A DNA stretch of 64,000 nucleotides from Rebecca billardiae RCC1528 (GCA_965240325.2 OZ251242.1:186001-250000); one strand, 5' to 3'; counted from the first letter of the stretch, positions 21,767 through 32,709 are shown. The notes: a model not told the origin generated them from the letters alone. Numbers and translations: made by a program.

Positions 21767-22224
21767 GGTCCAGGCGGTACAACGGCGGCCCCGCGAGTGC
21801 GCAGCGAGGCGCGACGCGCGCCAACGGCTCCGGACCGGGAACGCGCGTCTTGGCTGCGCGTCTCGACCGCTCGAGCGGCGGAAGGGCACGCGGCGCCACC
21901 ACAAGCGAGCGCGTTGCTGAAGGTGCGCGCGGGATCAACTGCCGCGCCCGCCTCGCCGCGCGCGGCGGCGGGGCGGTGCGCGCGCGCGCGGGGGCGGTGC
22001 GTCGGGCGGGGGCGGGCGGCACGTGTGCACGGGACGCGCCGTGCCCGCCGCGCCCGCGCCGCGCGCCGCTCGCGCCGCCCTGTGCGCGCGCCCGCGCATG
22101 CGCAGCCGCGCATCCGCCGCCGCTCACGCGCCGCCGCCGCGCGCGCGCGCCCGCCCCGCCCGCCCGCCCGCAGCCGGCACCGCGTTCTTCCCCGCGCCAC
22201 CACACTCGCACTCCACCAGCCACC

Positions 22225-24204
22225 ATGGGCAAGGACGACAAGAAGGTCGAGGGCGCCGCCGTCGGCATCGACCTCGGCACGACGTACTCGTGCGTCGGCA
22301 TCTGGCAGAACGACCGCGTCGAGATCATCGCCAACGACCAGGGCAACCGCACGGCGCCGTCGTACGTGGCGTTCACCGACTCGGAGCGCATGATCGGCGA
22401 CGCGGCGAAGAACCAGGCCGCGATGAACCCGCGCAACACCGTCTTCGACGCGAAGCGGCTGATCGGCCGCCGCTTCCAGGACGCGCCCGTGCAGTCCGAC
22501 ATGAAGCACTGGCCGTTCAAGGTGGTGCCGAAGGAGGCGGACAAGCCGTACATCCAGGTGGAGTACAAGGGCGAGACCAAGGAGTTCGCCCCCGAGGAGA
22601 TCTCCTCGATGATCCTCGTCAAGATGAAGGAGGTCGCCGAGGCGTACCTCGGCACCGACGTGCCGAACGCGGTCGTGACCGTGCCCGCCTACTTCAACGA
22701 CGCGCAGCGCGCGTCGACCAAGGACGCGGGCTCGATCGCCGGCCTCAACGTGCTGCGCATCATCAACGAGCCCACCGCCGCCGCGATCGCGTACGGCCTC
22801 GACAAGAAGTCGGAGCAGGAGCGCAACGTGCTCATCTTCGACCTCGGCGGCGGCACCTTTGACGTCTCGCTGCTCACGATCGAGGAGGGGATCTTCGAGG
22901 TGAAGGCGACGGCGGGCGACACGCACCTGGGCGGCGAGGACTTCGACAACCGGCTCGTCAACCACTTCGTGCAGGAGTTCAAGCGCAAGCACAAGAAGGA
23001 CATCACCGACAACCCGCGCGCGATGCGCCGGCTGCGCACGGCGTGCGAGCGCGCGAAGCGCTCGCTGTCGTCGTCCACGCAGACCTCGATCGAGATCGAC
23101 TCGCTCTTCGAGGGCGTCGACTTCTTCTCGTCGATCACGCGCGCGCGCTTCGAGGAGCTCTGCATGGACCTCTTCCGCGGCACGCTCGAGCCCGTCGAGA
23201 AGGTGCTGCGCGACTCGAAGGTGGACAAGCGCTCGGTGCACGACGTCGTGCTCGTCGGCGGCTCGACGCGCATCCCGAAGGTGCAGCAGCTGCTCTCGGA
23301 CTACTTCAACGGCAAGGAGCCGAGCCGCTCGATCAACCCGGACGAGGCGGTGGCGTACGGCGCGGCCGTGCAGGCGGCGATCCTCGCGGGCACCGGCTCG
23401 GAGAAGACCTCCGAGCTGCTGCTCCTCGACGTGACGCCGCTCTCGCTCGGCATCGAGACGGCGGGCGAGGTCATGTCCGTGCTCATCCCGCGCAACACGA
23501 CCGTGCCGACGAAGAAGTCGCAGACGTTCTCGACGTACTCGGACAACCAGCCGGCGGTGACGATCCAGGTCTTCGAGGGCGAGCGCTCGCGCACCAAGGA
23601 CAACAACAAGCTCGGCGAGTTCAACCTGACGGGCATCCCACCGATGCCGCGCGGCGTGCCGCAGATCGACGTCACCTTCGACATCGACGCAAACGGCATG
23701 CTCAACGTCTCGGCGGTCGAGAAGTCGACGGGCTCGGAGAAGAAGATCACGATCGCGAACGACAAGTCGCGGCTGTCCAAGGAGGACGTCGAGAAGATGA
23801 CCGCCGAGGCCGAGAAGTACAAGCGCGAGGACGAGGAGTTCAAGGCGCGCGTCGAGTCGAAGAACGCGCTCGAGAACTACGGCTACCAGATGAAGTCTGC
23901 GCTCGAGGACGACAAGGTGAAGGACAAGATCTCGGCGGAGGACAAGGAGAAGGCGCTCGGCGCGATCAAGGAGGCGCTGGACTGGCTCGAGAAGAACCAG
24001 ATGGCCGAGAAGGAGGAGTTCGAGCACAAGCAGAAGGAGCTCGAGGGCATCTGCAGCCCGATCATCCAGTCGCTCTACGCGGCGGGCGGCGGCGGCGGCA
24101 TGCCGGACATGGGCGGCGGCATGCCCGGCGGCATGCCCGGCGGCGGCGCGCCGCCGCCGGGCGCGGGCGGGGGTAACGCACCCAACATCGAGGAGGTCGA
24201 CTAA
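22225..24204 (+). CDS. HSP70: cytosolic heat-shock protein 70
   Basis: Intronless, 659 residues, start in a good context (CCACCATGG). It is an ATP-driven chaperone of the cytosol and nucleus. Visible marks: the nucleotide-binding signatures [24 protein letters not shown] and [14 protein letters not shown]; the interdomain linker and substrate domain ([20 protein letters not shown]); a helical lid; a GGMP-rich tail; and the terminal EEVD (NIEEVD) that binds TPR co-chaperones such as Hop. Length and ending are standard for cytosolic HSP70, with no transit peptide and no KDEL. Codon use is strongly biased to G/C-ending codons with many AAG, as in a highly expressed gene. A small divergent gene lies upstream. 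Confidence 0.98.
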   Translation: MGKDDKKVEGAAVGIDLGTTYSCVGIWQNDRVEIIANDQGNRTAPSYVAFTDSERMIGDAAKNQAAMNPRNTVFDAKRLIGRRFQDAPVQSDMKHWPFKVVPKEADKPYIQVEYKGETKEFAPEEISSMILVKMKEVAEAYLGTDVPNAVVTVPAYFNDAQRASTKDAGSIAGLNVLRIINEPTAAAIAYGLDKKSEQERNVLIFDLGGGTFDVSLLTIEEGIFEVKATAGDTHLGGEDFDNRLVNHFVQEFKRKHKKDITDNPRAMRRLRTACERAKRSLSSSTQTSIEIDSLFEGVDFFSSITRARFEELCMDLFRGTLEPVEKVLRDSKVDKRSVHDVVLVGGSTRIPKVQQLLSDYFNGKEPSRSINPDEAVAYGAAVQAAILAGTGSEKTSELLLLDVTPLSLGIETAGEVMSVLIPRNTTVPTKKSQTFSTYSDNQPAVTIQVFEGERSRTKDNNKLGEFNLTGIPPMPRGVPQIDVTFDIDANGMLNVSAVEKSTGSEKKITIANDKSRLSKEDVEKMTAEAEKYKREDEEFKARVESKNALENYGYQMKSALEDDKVKDKISAEDKEKALGAIKEALDWLEKNQMAEKEEFEHKQKELEGICSPIIQSLYAAGGGGGMPDMGGGMPGGMPGGGAPPPGAGGGNAPNIEEVD

Positions 24205-24338
24205 GCCCATGGCCCGGCGTGCGCGAACGCGCTGCGGGGCTAGCCCGCGCAGACGTCGCGCACGAGCGCTTCGGTGCTCGCACGCGGGTCAGGCCCCGCC
24301 GGGCGCCGGGGCGGCCCTGACTCTGGGCGGCCTGAGCC

Positions 24339-24690
24339 GCTGCGCGGGCGATCACGCGGTGGCGCGCGCGGTCCGAGCTGCCTGCCTCAGTAGTCCTGCA
24401 GTCTAGGCAGCGCATGATGAACATGAGCATCGCATAACTCGCGCATAGAGAGGAGGCATAGTCGTACGCTGGCGGCCCTGAGCGCGGCCTGAGGCAGTTG
24501 CCAGCCTGAGGGCTCCGCTTATTGGCCGGTCCGCGCTGCGCGGCTGCGCCGGCTGCGCGGGCGATCAGGCACGCGGTGGCGCGCGCGGTCCGAGTTGCCT
24601 GCCTCAGTAGTCCTGCAGTCTAGGCAGCGCATGATGAACATGTGCATCGCATAACTCGCGCATAGAGAGGAGGCGTAGTCGTACGCTAAG
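24339..24690. repeat. tandem duplication downstream of HSP70
   Basis: A block of about 130 bp (CTGCGCGGGCGATCA through CGTAGTCGTACGCT) occurs twice, at about 24339-24467 and 24555-24687, about 216 bp apart, with only a few differences. Non-coding. Confidence 0.85.
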
Positions 24691-24911
24691 GCTGCACCGA
24701 CCTGTGCGGCTCGCTGCTGCGAGTTTCGGCTTATTCAGTTTCGGCCACGGGCCGGTCCGCCAAGCCCGCAAGGCGCCAAGTCGCCAACTACCGCCAAACG
24801 GGCAAACGGCAAACCGCGACGAAATAAACTGCGGGGGCCTGGCGGCCTTGTCCCGGTGGGGCTGGTCGAACACACACGAATTAATAAAATTGTTTAAAGC
24901 TGTGTTCACCA

Positions 24912-24912
<1 letters not shown>

Positions 24913-24957
<45 letters not shown>
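24913..24957. repeat. (TA)n microsatellite
   Basis: About 44 bp of uninterrupted TA dinucleotides in AT-rich spacer. Confidence 0.95.
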
Positions 24958-24958
<1 letters not shown>

Positions 24959-25181
24959 ACGACGTGGCAGCATCGGACAAGCGTCAGGCTCAGAGTGCAA
25001 CAGAGTACAGACACATAGATAGAATGCGTCCGCGCCTTCCGTCCAGGTCAGACAGTGCGCCACACCCGCAGCCCTGCCCCCCTACGGGAGCGGGGCCGGG
25101 ATGGAGCACCGCCTCGGCCTGGGGCGGCGCGGCGGCGACGGCAGATGCCGCCGCGGCCGAGCGCCTTCCGGAGCACTTGGA

Positions 25182-25350
25182 TTATGAGGGTGAGCGGTCG
25201 TAGTCGATCACGATGTCGCCGCCCGCCGACCTAACGGCGAGCAGCTCCGGCAAGCGGCAGCCGCGGCTGTCGCCCCCGTGCGCCCGCGTGGGCGCCTGGA
25301 TGAGGATGAGGTCGTAGTACGCGTCGCCGCGCGCCGGCCAAGCCGCCAAG
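25182..25350 (-). pseudogene. methyltransferase-like fragment
   Basis: A minus-strand segment reads YYDLILIQAPTRAHGG, then RGCRLPELLAV, then GGDIVIDYDR. This resembles the D-P...GR...HD-DR core of polysaccharide/FkbM-like SAM methyltransferases. It stops shortly after and runs upstream into a (TA)n tract at 25362-25392 with no start or motif I. It is probably a truncated relic, or a last exon whose other exons I cannot place. Confidence 0.35.
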
Positions 25351-25358
25351 CGGCCGCG

Positions 25359-25361
<3 letters not shown>

Positions 25362-25392
<31 letters not shown>
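25362..25392. repeat. (TA)n microsatellite
   Basis: About 30 bp of TA repeats directly adjoining the methyltransferase-like fragment. Confidence 0.95.
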
Positions 25393-25395
<3 letters not shown>

Positions 25396-26291
25396 CAATA
25401 TTCACGCAATTTAATAAGAGCGAGTCGCGGCTCCGCCGCCTGAGTCCCATTGGTCGGTTGGAGGGGGGATCGAAAAATGAGCACCTGCCAAAGTGAGACA
25501 TATGATCTCAATACCATCAGCGTAGACGAAATACTGGACGGAATCAGAAAGAAAACCAGCCAATGGTCGTCCCGGAAGGCATGATGGCTTAGCCGCAATC
25601 TCGTTAGCATCTCAGCAATGTTCGCTGTGCGTTTTTGTGTCCTTCTCCACCTCCACGAGGCCTGGACGAGATCGCTTGCGGAAGGCTTCGGGTCGAGAGA
25701 ACGCGTCAAAGCGAAGGGGAGCCGCTGGCTCCGTGAGGTTCAAGGCAGCTAGCCCCCGACGCTGATGGCGAAGACGGCGGCTGGCGATGGCCGCAACTCA
25801 AGTCAATGGGATTGGGGATTGGAAGATGGGCTGAAAGACCAGGCACGAATGGATCGTGCCATCTGGCGAGCGCCAGCGGACGATGCTGACTGCGACCAGC
25901 GGCGGCGGGGGCGATGGCGGCGGCGTGACGCCCAAAACAGCCGCAGTGCTGCTGGTGTGCTTGCTGCTGCTGTGCTTGCGCTGTCGCTTTGTGGGGGCGC
26001 TCGTGGCTCGTGCCCGGGTCGCCAGTGCCATGATCCAGCCTCCGCGTGGCGAGCCGATAGCATACCATGCCGGCCAGCTTGTGCGTAGCGCACCGGTTGG
26101 CGCGCGCGTCGCCCGGCATGCCGAACGAAGGCACCTTGGTGCAGCCGGCGTGATCACAGTGCTTGGGTGGGCGTGAATGAAGCGATTTGATGGGCGCCGT
26201 GGTCCGTTCGATCGGTCCGGTCCCAATCCCACGTCCCCCACGCCTCGTCGCGGTTCACGGGCTCGGCGGAAGGGCTGAACGCAAGCGGAGG

Positions 26292-27029
26292 ATGCGTACC
26301 TTCGCTCTCGCCGCCCTCACGAGCAGCGCGCTCGCGCTGTTGTGCATGCTGATTCCCCTCAACGGCGCCGACACGCCAAGCCCGGCGTTTGCCACGGGCT
26401 CGTGCGAAGCCGACGGGTGCGGAGCGGCGGCGATGCCACCGCATGACGCGAGCATCTGCAACTGGGGCGCTGGTGGTGGCCCTGCGGCGCACAAGCCCCC
26501 CGGCTGTGCCTATTGCGCGGGCGGCCAGTGCGTCGACAAGCTGCCCAACGGCTCGCCCGCAGGCGGCGCAAACGACTGCCAATCCAACCAACTCTTCACG
26601 CATGATGAGCTCTTCGGGTCTGGCCCCCGTACCGACGTTTGCGAGGCGGTGACGTGTGTCGACGATGTCAGCTCACCCCGCAACCAACCTTACCGCTGCG
26701 ATACGTGCGTCGACGAGGGCGCAAGATTGTGTTGCATGCGCAGTTACAGCGAAGATGGCATGACTGTTATAAATTGTGGGAGCCAGCCAAGGACAAGGAC
26801 AGACAAGGCGGACCAGGACATGATTTCAGATTCCTGTCCGCAACCAGGGCCTCAAGCTCCAACGATGCTTCTTCCTGATCCGGCGGCCCATCGCGACGAC
26901 CCGGCGCGCTCCAAAGCCACACGGTGGGCGCCGGGTGGGCCGAGCAGCCTGGGCTGGCATTATCGCGGCGCCCCCGGCGGCGCGGTCAGCTCCGGCAACG
27001 CTGCCGAGAGTGACGAGCAGACAGTGTGA
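26292..27029 (+). CDS. secreted cysteine-rich protein
   Basis: 245 residues from ATG 26292; an upstream in-frame ATG at 26187 would mask the signal peptide. It opens with a clear signal peptide (FALAALTSSALALLCMLIP). The mature part has about 14 Cys in the first 150 residues, many in paired or close spacing (CAYCAGGQC, CDTC, LCC), which suggests a disulfide-bonded extracellular or cell-wall protein. The last roughly 70 residues are Pro/Ala-rich and disordered. No named family is recognised. Base composition is lower in GC than the neighbouring genes. Single exon as read; introns cannot be excluded. Confidence 0.6.
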   Translation: MRTFALAALTSSALALLCMLIPLNGADTPSPAFATGSCEADGCGAAAMPPHDASICNWGAGGGPAAHKPPGCAYCAGGQCVDKLPNGSPAGGANDCQSNQLFTHDELFGSGPRTDVCEAVTCVDDVSSPRNQPYRCDTCVDEGARLCCMRSYSEDGMTVINCGSQPRTRTDKADQDMISDSCPQPGPQAPTMLLPDPAAHRDDPARSKATRWAPGGPSSLGWHYRGAPGGAVSSGNAAESDEQTV

Positions 27030-27421
27030 GACAGATGTGCATGTGACTTTATTTGGCTGTCGATCGCGCGTAGTCACTCGTCATCAGCGACTGCCATATC
27101 CATGTACTGACCCGCTGTCTGGTCCGAGCCACACGAGTTGATGCCCCATCATCAGCAGACGATAGAAAGGGATACGAGAGCGAGAGCGGACGCGACAGAT
27201 CGAGCCCGGCGCGCGACGAGCTGAGTCTGACTGCAGGTAGTCCGATACGGTCACACGAGCTGCCCACCCATGCACCGGTAGCAGCGCCCTGCTGCCTGCA
27301 GGTGCGGTACGCGGACGTAACTAGTATATAAGCTGCTGCGATACGAATCGCGACTGCGCTATACGATGCGGCTCCTAGCTCTGATGACAGTACTCTTGCG
27401 TAGTATATCGTTGCACGCCAC
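27030..27421. other. intergenic stretch, no gene seen
   Basis: 392 bp between convergent genes. It contains a TATATAAG motif at about 27325 with no gene behind it; nothing else is recognised. Confidence 0.45.
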
Positions 27422-30400
27422 TCAAGTGCGCGCAGCCGTCAGCATCTGCGGGCCGCCGCCGCCGCCGCCGCGCCCCGCCGCGCCGTGCGCCTGCTGCGCT
27501 GCCAGCCGCTGCCGGTAGCGCGTCATCTCGACGAGCACGGTCTCGAGCGCCGCGCGCGGCAGCTCAAAGGTGACGCCCAGGTAGAACGGGGCGGTGCCGT
27601 CGGCGCTGAGGCACGGGTGCAGCGTGAGCAGGTTCCAGAAGCCCCGGCCGGCTGCGTGGGGTATTGCATGCGGCACGGCGCGCGCGAGCAGGCACCGTCG
27701 GCGTGTCAGGGCGTGCGCGCATGCACACGCGTGCACGGCCGGCCGGTGTTGCCAGACGCAGCGCATCGCGCGCGGCCAACGGTCGAGTGCGGCGCGGTGG
27801 CGGTCGCGCAGCGCCAGCCACACCTCTGGTCTCGTTGTAGAGGTGGACGCGGCAGCCCTGGCGCGCGCCGATGGAGAGCTTGAGCAGCTGCACGCTGGAC
27901 GGGTCGGTGCACTCGGCCTGCAGGAAGCGGCAGTTGCGCCCCGTGCACTCGGCCGCGCTGAAGCCCGCAAGCTCCTGCGCGCGCAGCGCCGGGCGCGCGC
28001 GGCGGGCGGCTCATGCATGGAGTGAGGAGCAAAGCGATGGCGCGGGGCGCGCAGGAGGGAGCGGCGATGGGCGGCGCGCGAGCCGGGGAGGAAGGCGCGG
28101 GCCGCCACTGCGCCCCACGCGCGCCGCGCGTCGCACCAGGAAGCCCGGGCTCGCGTACACCAGCGGCGTGTCCCGCTGCTCGGTGGCGGAGACGACCACC
28201 CCAAAGCCGCGCGCGCCGAGCACCGTTCGCACGAGAAGCCCGCGGGGGATCTGCGCGGGGCCGTGATCGGCGTCGTCGTCGCTCGCGCCGTCGGAGTCGT
28301 CGGCGTCGTCGCTGCGGGCGGCCGCCGCGGGCGCGTCGGGGGGCGTCGGCTGCGGCTGCGGCGGCGGCAGCGCGATGGCGGCGGCGCGCGCTCGCGCCTC
28401 GAGCGCCGGCGGCAGCGGCCCCATCCGGCGCCCGACGCCCAGCAGCTGAGGCTTGCCGCTGTGCGCGCCGCCGAGCCGAGCGGAGGGCGTGGGTGCGGCG
28501 GCGGCGGCTGCGGCGGGCGCGCGGTGCGTGGGCTCGGCCGGTGTCCCCACCACCGCCAGCCCCGCCGTCACGGCATGCGGCGAGCCGTCCTGCTGCTGCT
28601 GCTTGCCGCCGCCCACGCGCGGCTCAGACCCGCGGGGCGCCGCGCCGCCGCCGCCAAACGCGGGAGTGTTCGGAGTGACGCCCACGCCGAGCGAATCGTG
28701 CGCGCGGTGTGGCGGGGCTGCCGTCGCGGCCGCCGCCGCGGCCTCGGCGGCGTCCGCCTCCGCCGCCTCCGGCGTCAGCCCGAGCTCAAAGTGCGCGACG
28801 GCGAAGAGCCGGCCCGCCTCGAGCGCGCGCTGCAGGTGCGCGACCGCTCGGCAGCGTGCGAGCTGCGCGGCCGCGTGCGCGTCCGCGGCCTCGTCGTCCG
28901 GCGCGGTGGCGACGGCCTCGGCGGCGGCGGCGGCGGCGCGCACCGCGGCGCGGCGCCACGCGGCTCGCAGCTCGTCGTCCGGCTCGACGCGCGAGACGGC
29001 GCACAGGTCGACGAACGCGCGGCCGCACTTGGCGTGCCGGATGATGAGCGCGTGACGCGCGCCGGCCGCGCCGGCCGCGGCCGGCCTGTTTTATTTCTAC
29101 GAGAGCCCAAAGGCGACATTCGCCAAAACGCGGTACAATGGCGGCTTGCCCGCTGGTGCGGGCCCCGGAGCTAGTCCGGAGAAGTGATGGCACGTCATTC
29201 GCGCATTCTCGTGTTGAGGCGCTGCGCTGTGGCGAAGGATGTTGTCAGACATGCTGATTCGCCTTGCCGTGGTGCTTCGCCTTGACACAGGGGTCACTCG
29301 CGGTGCACGGCAGTGTGCACGATGCAGCGGCGGCGAGCGGCGGCAAACCGCTGCAGCTGGAGGCCCTCTGCAAGCTGCAAGCACTCTGCCTTGGCTGCTG
29401 CGTCGCACCCGTGTCAGTTAGCGACCAGTTCACAGCCAGATGGACTGCAATCGCCACCAGCTCTAAACGCTCCGCCGCCACTACCTTGTCGAGCTTGAGA
29501 TGCTTCCGTTCGGCGTGCGCTTGCTTGCAGCTTGCCGCCTGCATTTGAACGTGATCGCGGAAGGTTAGTAGGCCGGATGCTCAGGCCTCCTCGGCGTATA
29601 ATATTACAAGGTGCGTGCCACGCGCACCCATGACGCGCGGAAAGGCGTGCACACGCGTCCTCGCGCATCTTTCAGGCTGCAGTCTTGGCCAAGATGATGA
29701 GAACAAGCCTGCCAGTGCCGCGCAGGCGCGAGCGCGCGGAGAGTTCTGGGATCCGACCCATGGTGTTGGGTGTACCTCGTGTGCGACAACGACGAGGCGG
29801 ACGAGCGCCGCAACTGGATTCGTGCACTCACCGGTCACCGAGGAGTGCACGAATCGCATTCCTTGCGCACGTGGGGGCCGCCATCGGCCGTGAGAGGTAC
29901 ACCCAACGGGGCGTGACACCGATTCCCACTGGCGAGCACGGGTTTGTCGCCGTGACATAGTAAATGGAATCTGGTAGAAATAAAACAGGCCGGCCGCGGC
30001 GGCGGGCGGCCGCGCGCCGACCGCGCCTTCCGCCGCCTCCTCCTCCGGGGGCGGCGGCGGCGGCGCGAGCAGCGCGGCGTCGAGCTCGGCCTCTGCCGCG
30101 GCGGAGGTGAGCGGCCCGCGCAGCAGCCCGAGCCCCGCGCGCGCGGCGCACAGCTCGGACTCGGAGTAGCCGCTCATTCGCTCGAACGCCGGGCTGGCGT
30201 AGAGGACGCGCGCGGGCTGCGCGGGCGCGCACGACGCGTCGAGGAGGGTGAAGCCGTCGCCGCACTGCGCGTGGAAGAGGCGGCGCGCGAGCGCGGGGTC
30301 GAGCGGGCCGCACGCGGGCGGCGGCACCGCGTGGAGCGGCCGTGGCGGCGCGCACTCCGCGCCGCCGGGCGCCGCGCCGAGCCTGGTCATCTGCGCGCGC

Positions 30401-31044
30401 AGCGCCGCCTCGTCGAAGAAAGTGTTGTGTCGGACCACGCGCGCGGCGCGCACGCTGTCGATCGAGACGCCGCGCACGTGGACGGGCGCGCCGGTGGGCT
30501 TGAGGGTGAGCGGCGAGCCGTCGTAGTCGAGCGTGTGGTACTCCCCCTCGTGCGTGCCGCGCACCGCCCAGTGCGTCGTCACCGCGCCGCCATCGTCCGA
30601 GACGGCCTGCGAGAGAATCTCGAGCTCGAGATTGCGCGGCAGCGCGCGGCGGAAGCGCAGCACTTGCGCTGCGAACGCCTGTGCGCCCGTCGCGTGCGCC
30701 GCAGCCGCACCCTGCTCGGGAGTCGCAGCGGCGATGCCGCCGCTCCGAGCCGCGGGCGCGAGCGCGAGCGCCGCCGTGGACGCCGAGTCGGCCACCTCCG
30801 CGCCGGGCGCGAAGAACGGCTCGAGCTCGGCCGCGCTCGGCGGCGGCGCCGCGCCGTAGGCGCACGCGTCGCGCGCGCGCACGAGCGCGGCGCTCAGCTC
30901 GGACTCGGTGCGGTTCTCGGCGGTGACGACGAGGCGCACGCCTTCGGCCGCGCCGCCACCGCCACCACCGTCGGCGGCGCCGGGCCACATGCACAGCCGG
31001 AGGAACAGCGGAGGCAGCGCCGCGCGCCACGCGGGCCATGCCGA

Positions 31045-31088
<44 letters not shown>

Positions 31089-32709
31089 GGTCGTCGCCGT
31101 CGGCGGCGGTGGCGGCGGCGGGCGGCACGTGCACGCCGAGCTCGAGCGTGCCGAGCTTGAGCTCGCGCGAGAGCGCATGCGCCTGGCGCCGCCACATGCG
31201 CGAGTGCGCGACGAGCGCGGACGACGCCTCCGCCTTCGCCGCGCGCCGCGCCGCGGCGGCGAACGCCGCGCGCGCGCGCTCGCGCTCAGCCTGAGTGCTG
31301 CCGAGCATCTTGAGCGAGCACAGGTCTCGGCCGGCGAGGCTCGAGTCGACGTCGGTGGTCTCGAAGCCGAGGAGCGCCTCGAGCTCGATCGACGCGCGCG
31401 TCACGATCACCGCCGGCGCCGCGCCCGCCCCCTCCGCCGCCTCCTTCACGAGCGCCTCCAGCCAGAGGCCGTCGCGAGCGGCGGCGGCGGCGGCGGCCCG
31501 CAGCGGCGGCAGGGGCGAGGCCGGCGCGCTGCCGCCGCTGCGGCGCGCGAGGCGGTCGGCGGCCTTGGGCGAGGCGTACGGCTTGAAGCCGCGCTCGAGC
31601 TCGGAGAGCTTGTGCACGTGGCGCTCGGCCAGCCCACCACCGCCGCCGCGCGCGCCGCTCGCCCCCGGGCGCGCCGTCGCCGCGTCGATGGGCGGCGGCG
31701 CGCGCCGCTCCGCGACCGCCGCCCAGTCGAGCTTGTCAAACAGCGGGTGCGCCTTGATCGCCGCGGCGCCGCCGGCCTCGGCGCTGCCGAGCCGCGCGCT
31801 GGGGTCGACGACGAGCAGCGCGCTGATCAGCCCGCGCAGCGGCGCGCACATCCACCACGGCATCTCCACCTCGCACGCCGACACCTTGGCGACCAGCTCC
31901 GGCAGCGACTCCGCTGCAAACGGTCCCTCGCCGGTCGCCAGCTCAAACAGCAGGCAGCCGAGGCCCCACCAGTCGACGCCGAAGGAGTAGGGCTCGCCGC
32001 GCAAGGCCTCGGGCGCCATGTACACGGGCGTGCCGCACGACGTCTGCGTCGTGAGCGCCTCCTCCCGCCGCGCGCGCCCGCCGCCGCCACCGAAGCCGAA
32101 GCCGAAGCCAAAGCCGCGCTCCTGATCCTTCTTCTCTCGCTCGCGCTCCGCCGCGGACGGCGCGATCCGCTTCGCGAGCCCAAAGTCGGTGAGGAGGAGG
32201 TGGCCGTCGACGCCGACCATGACGTTCTCGGCCTTGAGATCGCGGTACACCACGCCCGCCGCGTGCACGTGCTCCAGCGCGAGCACGAGCTCCGCCGCGC
32301 ACGCGCGCACCGTCGGCTCGCCCAGCGTGCCGCCCGGCGCGCGGTGCAGCACTTCGAGAAGGTCGCCGCCGCCTGCAAAGTCGAGCAGCATGTAGAGGTG
32401 GTCGTCGTCCTGGAAGGCGTAGTGCAGCGAGACGACGAAGGGGTGGCGCATCGAGCGGAGCAGCTCGTTCTCGCGGATCGCCTGCGCGATCGACGTCTCG
32501 CCCTTGGTGACGACGTGGTTCTTGTCGATGCACTTCATCGCGTACACGCTCGCGTCCGACCGGTGCCGAACGGCGAAGACGCGGCCAAAGCTGCCCGCGC
32601 CCGCGACGCCGACGATCTCAAAGTCGTCGCGCCGCACCTCCGCCACCGCCGGTGCCGACGCCCCCGCCTCCGCGCCGCGTGCCGCGCCCTGCGTCGTGAA
32701 CGTCCACAT
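27422..32709 (-). CDS. AGC kinase with SnoaL-like and C-terminal LOV domains, split by a transposon
   Basis: Coding blocks 32709-29992, 29078-28137, 27974-27824 and 27651-27422 join in frame (about 1346 residues) once the 909-bp element is left out. Kinase: Gly loop GAGSFGRVF, K59 (YAMK), YRDLKAEN (D157), DFG (175), CGTPVYMAPE, with an FG-rich insert in the activation loop. Next comes a SnoaL-like fold (about 673-776: HWAVRGTHEGE, LKPTGAPVHVRG). A PAS/LOV-like domain (about 816-940) has Leu where the photoactive Cys belongs. Last is a true LOV domain (about 1184-1320) with GRNCRFLQ, predicted to form the flavin-Cys adduct in blue light, and FWNLLTLHP. The kinase-first order is the reverse of phototropin. 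As it stands, the frame runs from the first block into the element and stops at 29581, giving a 1042-residue protein without LOV unless the element is spliced or excised. Confidence 0.8.
29083..29991 (-). mobile_element. 909-bp TIR transposon, copy A, inside the LOV-kinase exon
   Basis: Ends are GGCCTGTTTTATTTCTAC and its reverse complement, a terminal inverted repeat of about 18 bp plus AGA. It is flanked by a 4-bp target duplication GGCC (29079-29082 and 29992-29995). Copy B at 40474-41385 is near-identical in the opposite orientation. No transposase is visible; internal frames are short, so it is probably non-autonomous. Both TIRs carry AATAAA on one strand. It interrupts the PAS/LOV-like domain of the kinase. 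Confidence 0.9.

Larger units (their letters stand above)
24205..26291. other. intergenic region with repeats and a gene relic
   Basis: About 2.1 kb holding the tandem duplication, two (TA)n tracts, a methyltransferase-like relic on the minus strand, and a dispersed repeat near 26116-26160 shared with 4405-4435. No intact gene is supported. Confidence 0.5.

Noticed and set aside
21196-24210. 1004-codon minus-strand open frame across HSP70
   Set aside because: Antisense shadow of a highly biased HSP70 gene; only its last 113 codons (21196-21537), beyond HSP70, look like protein.
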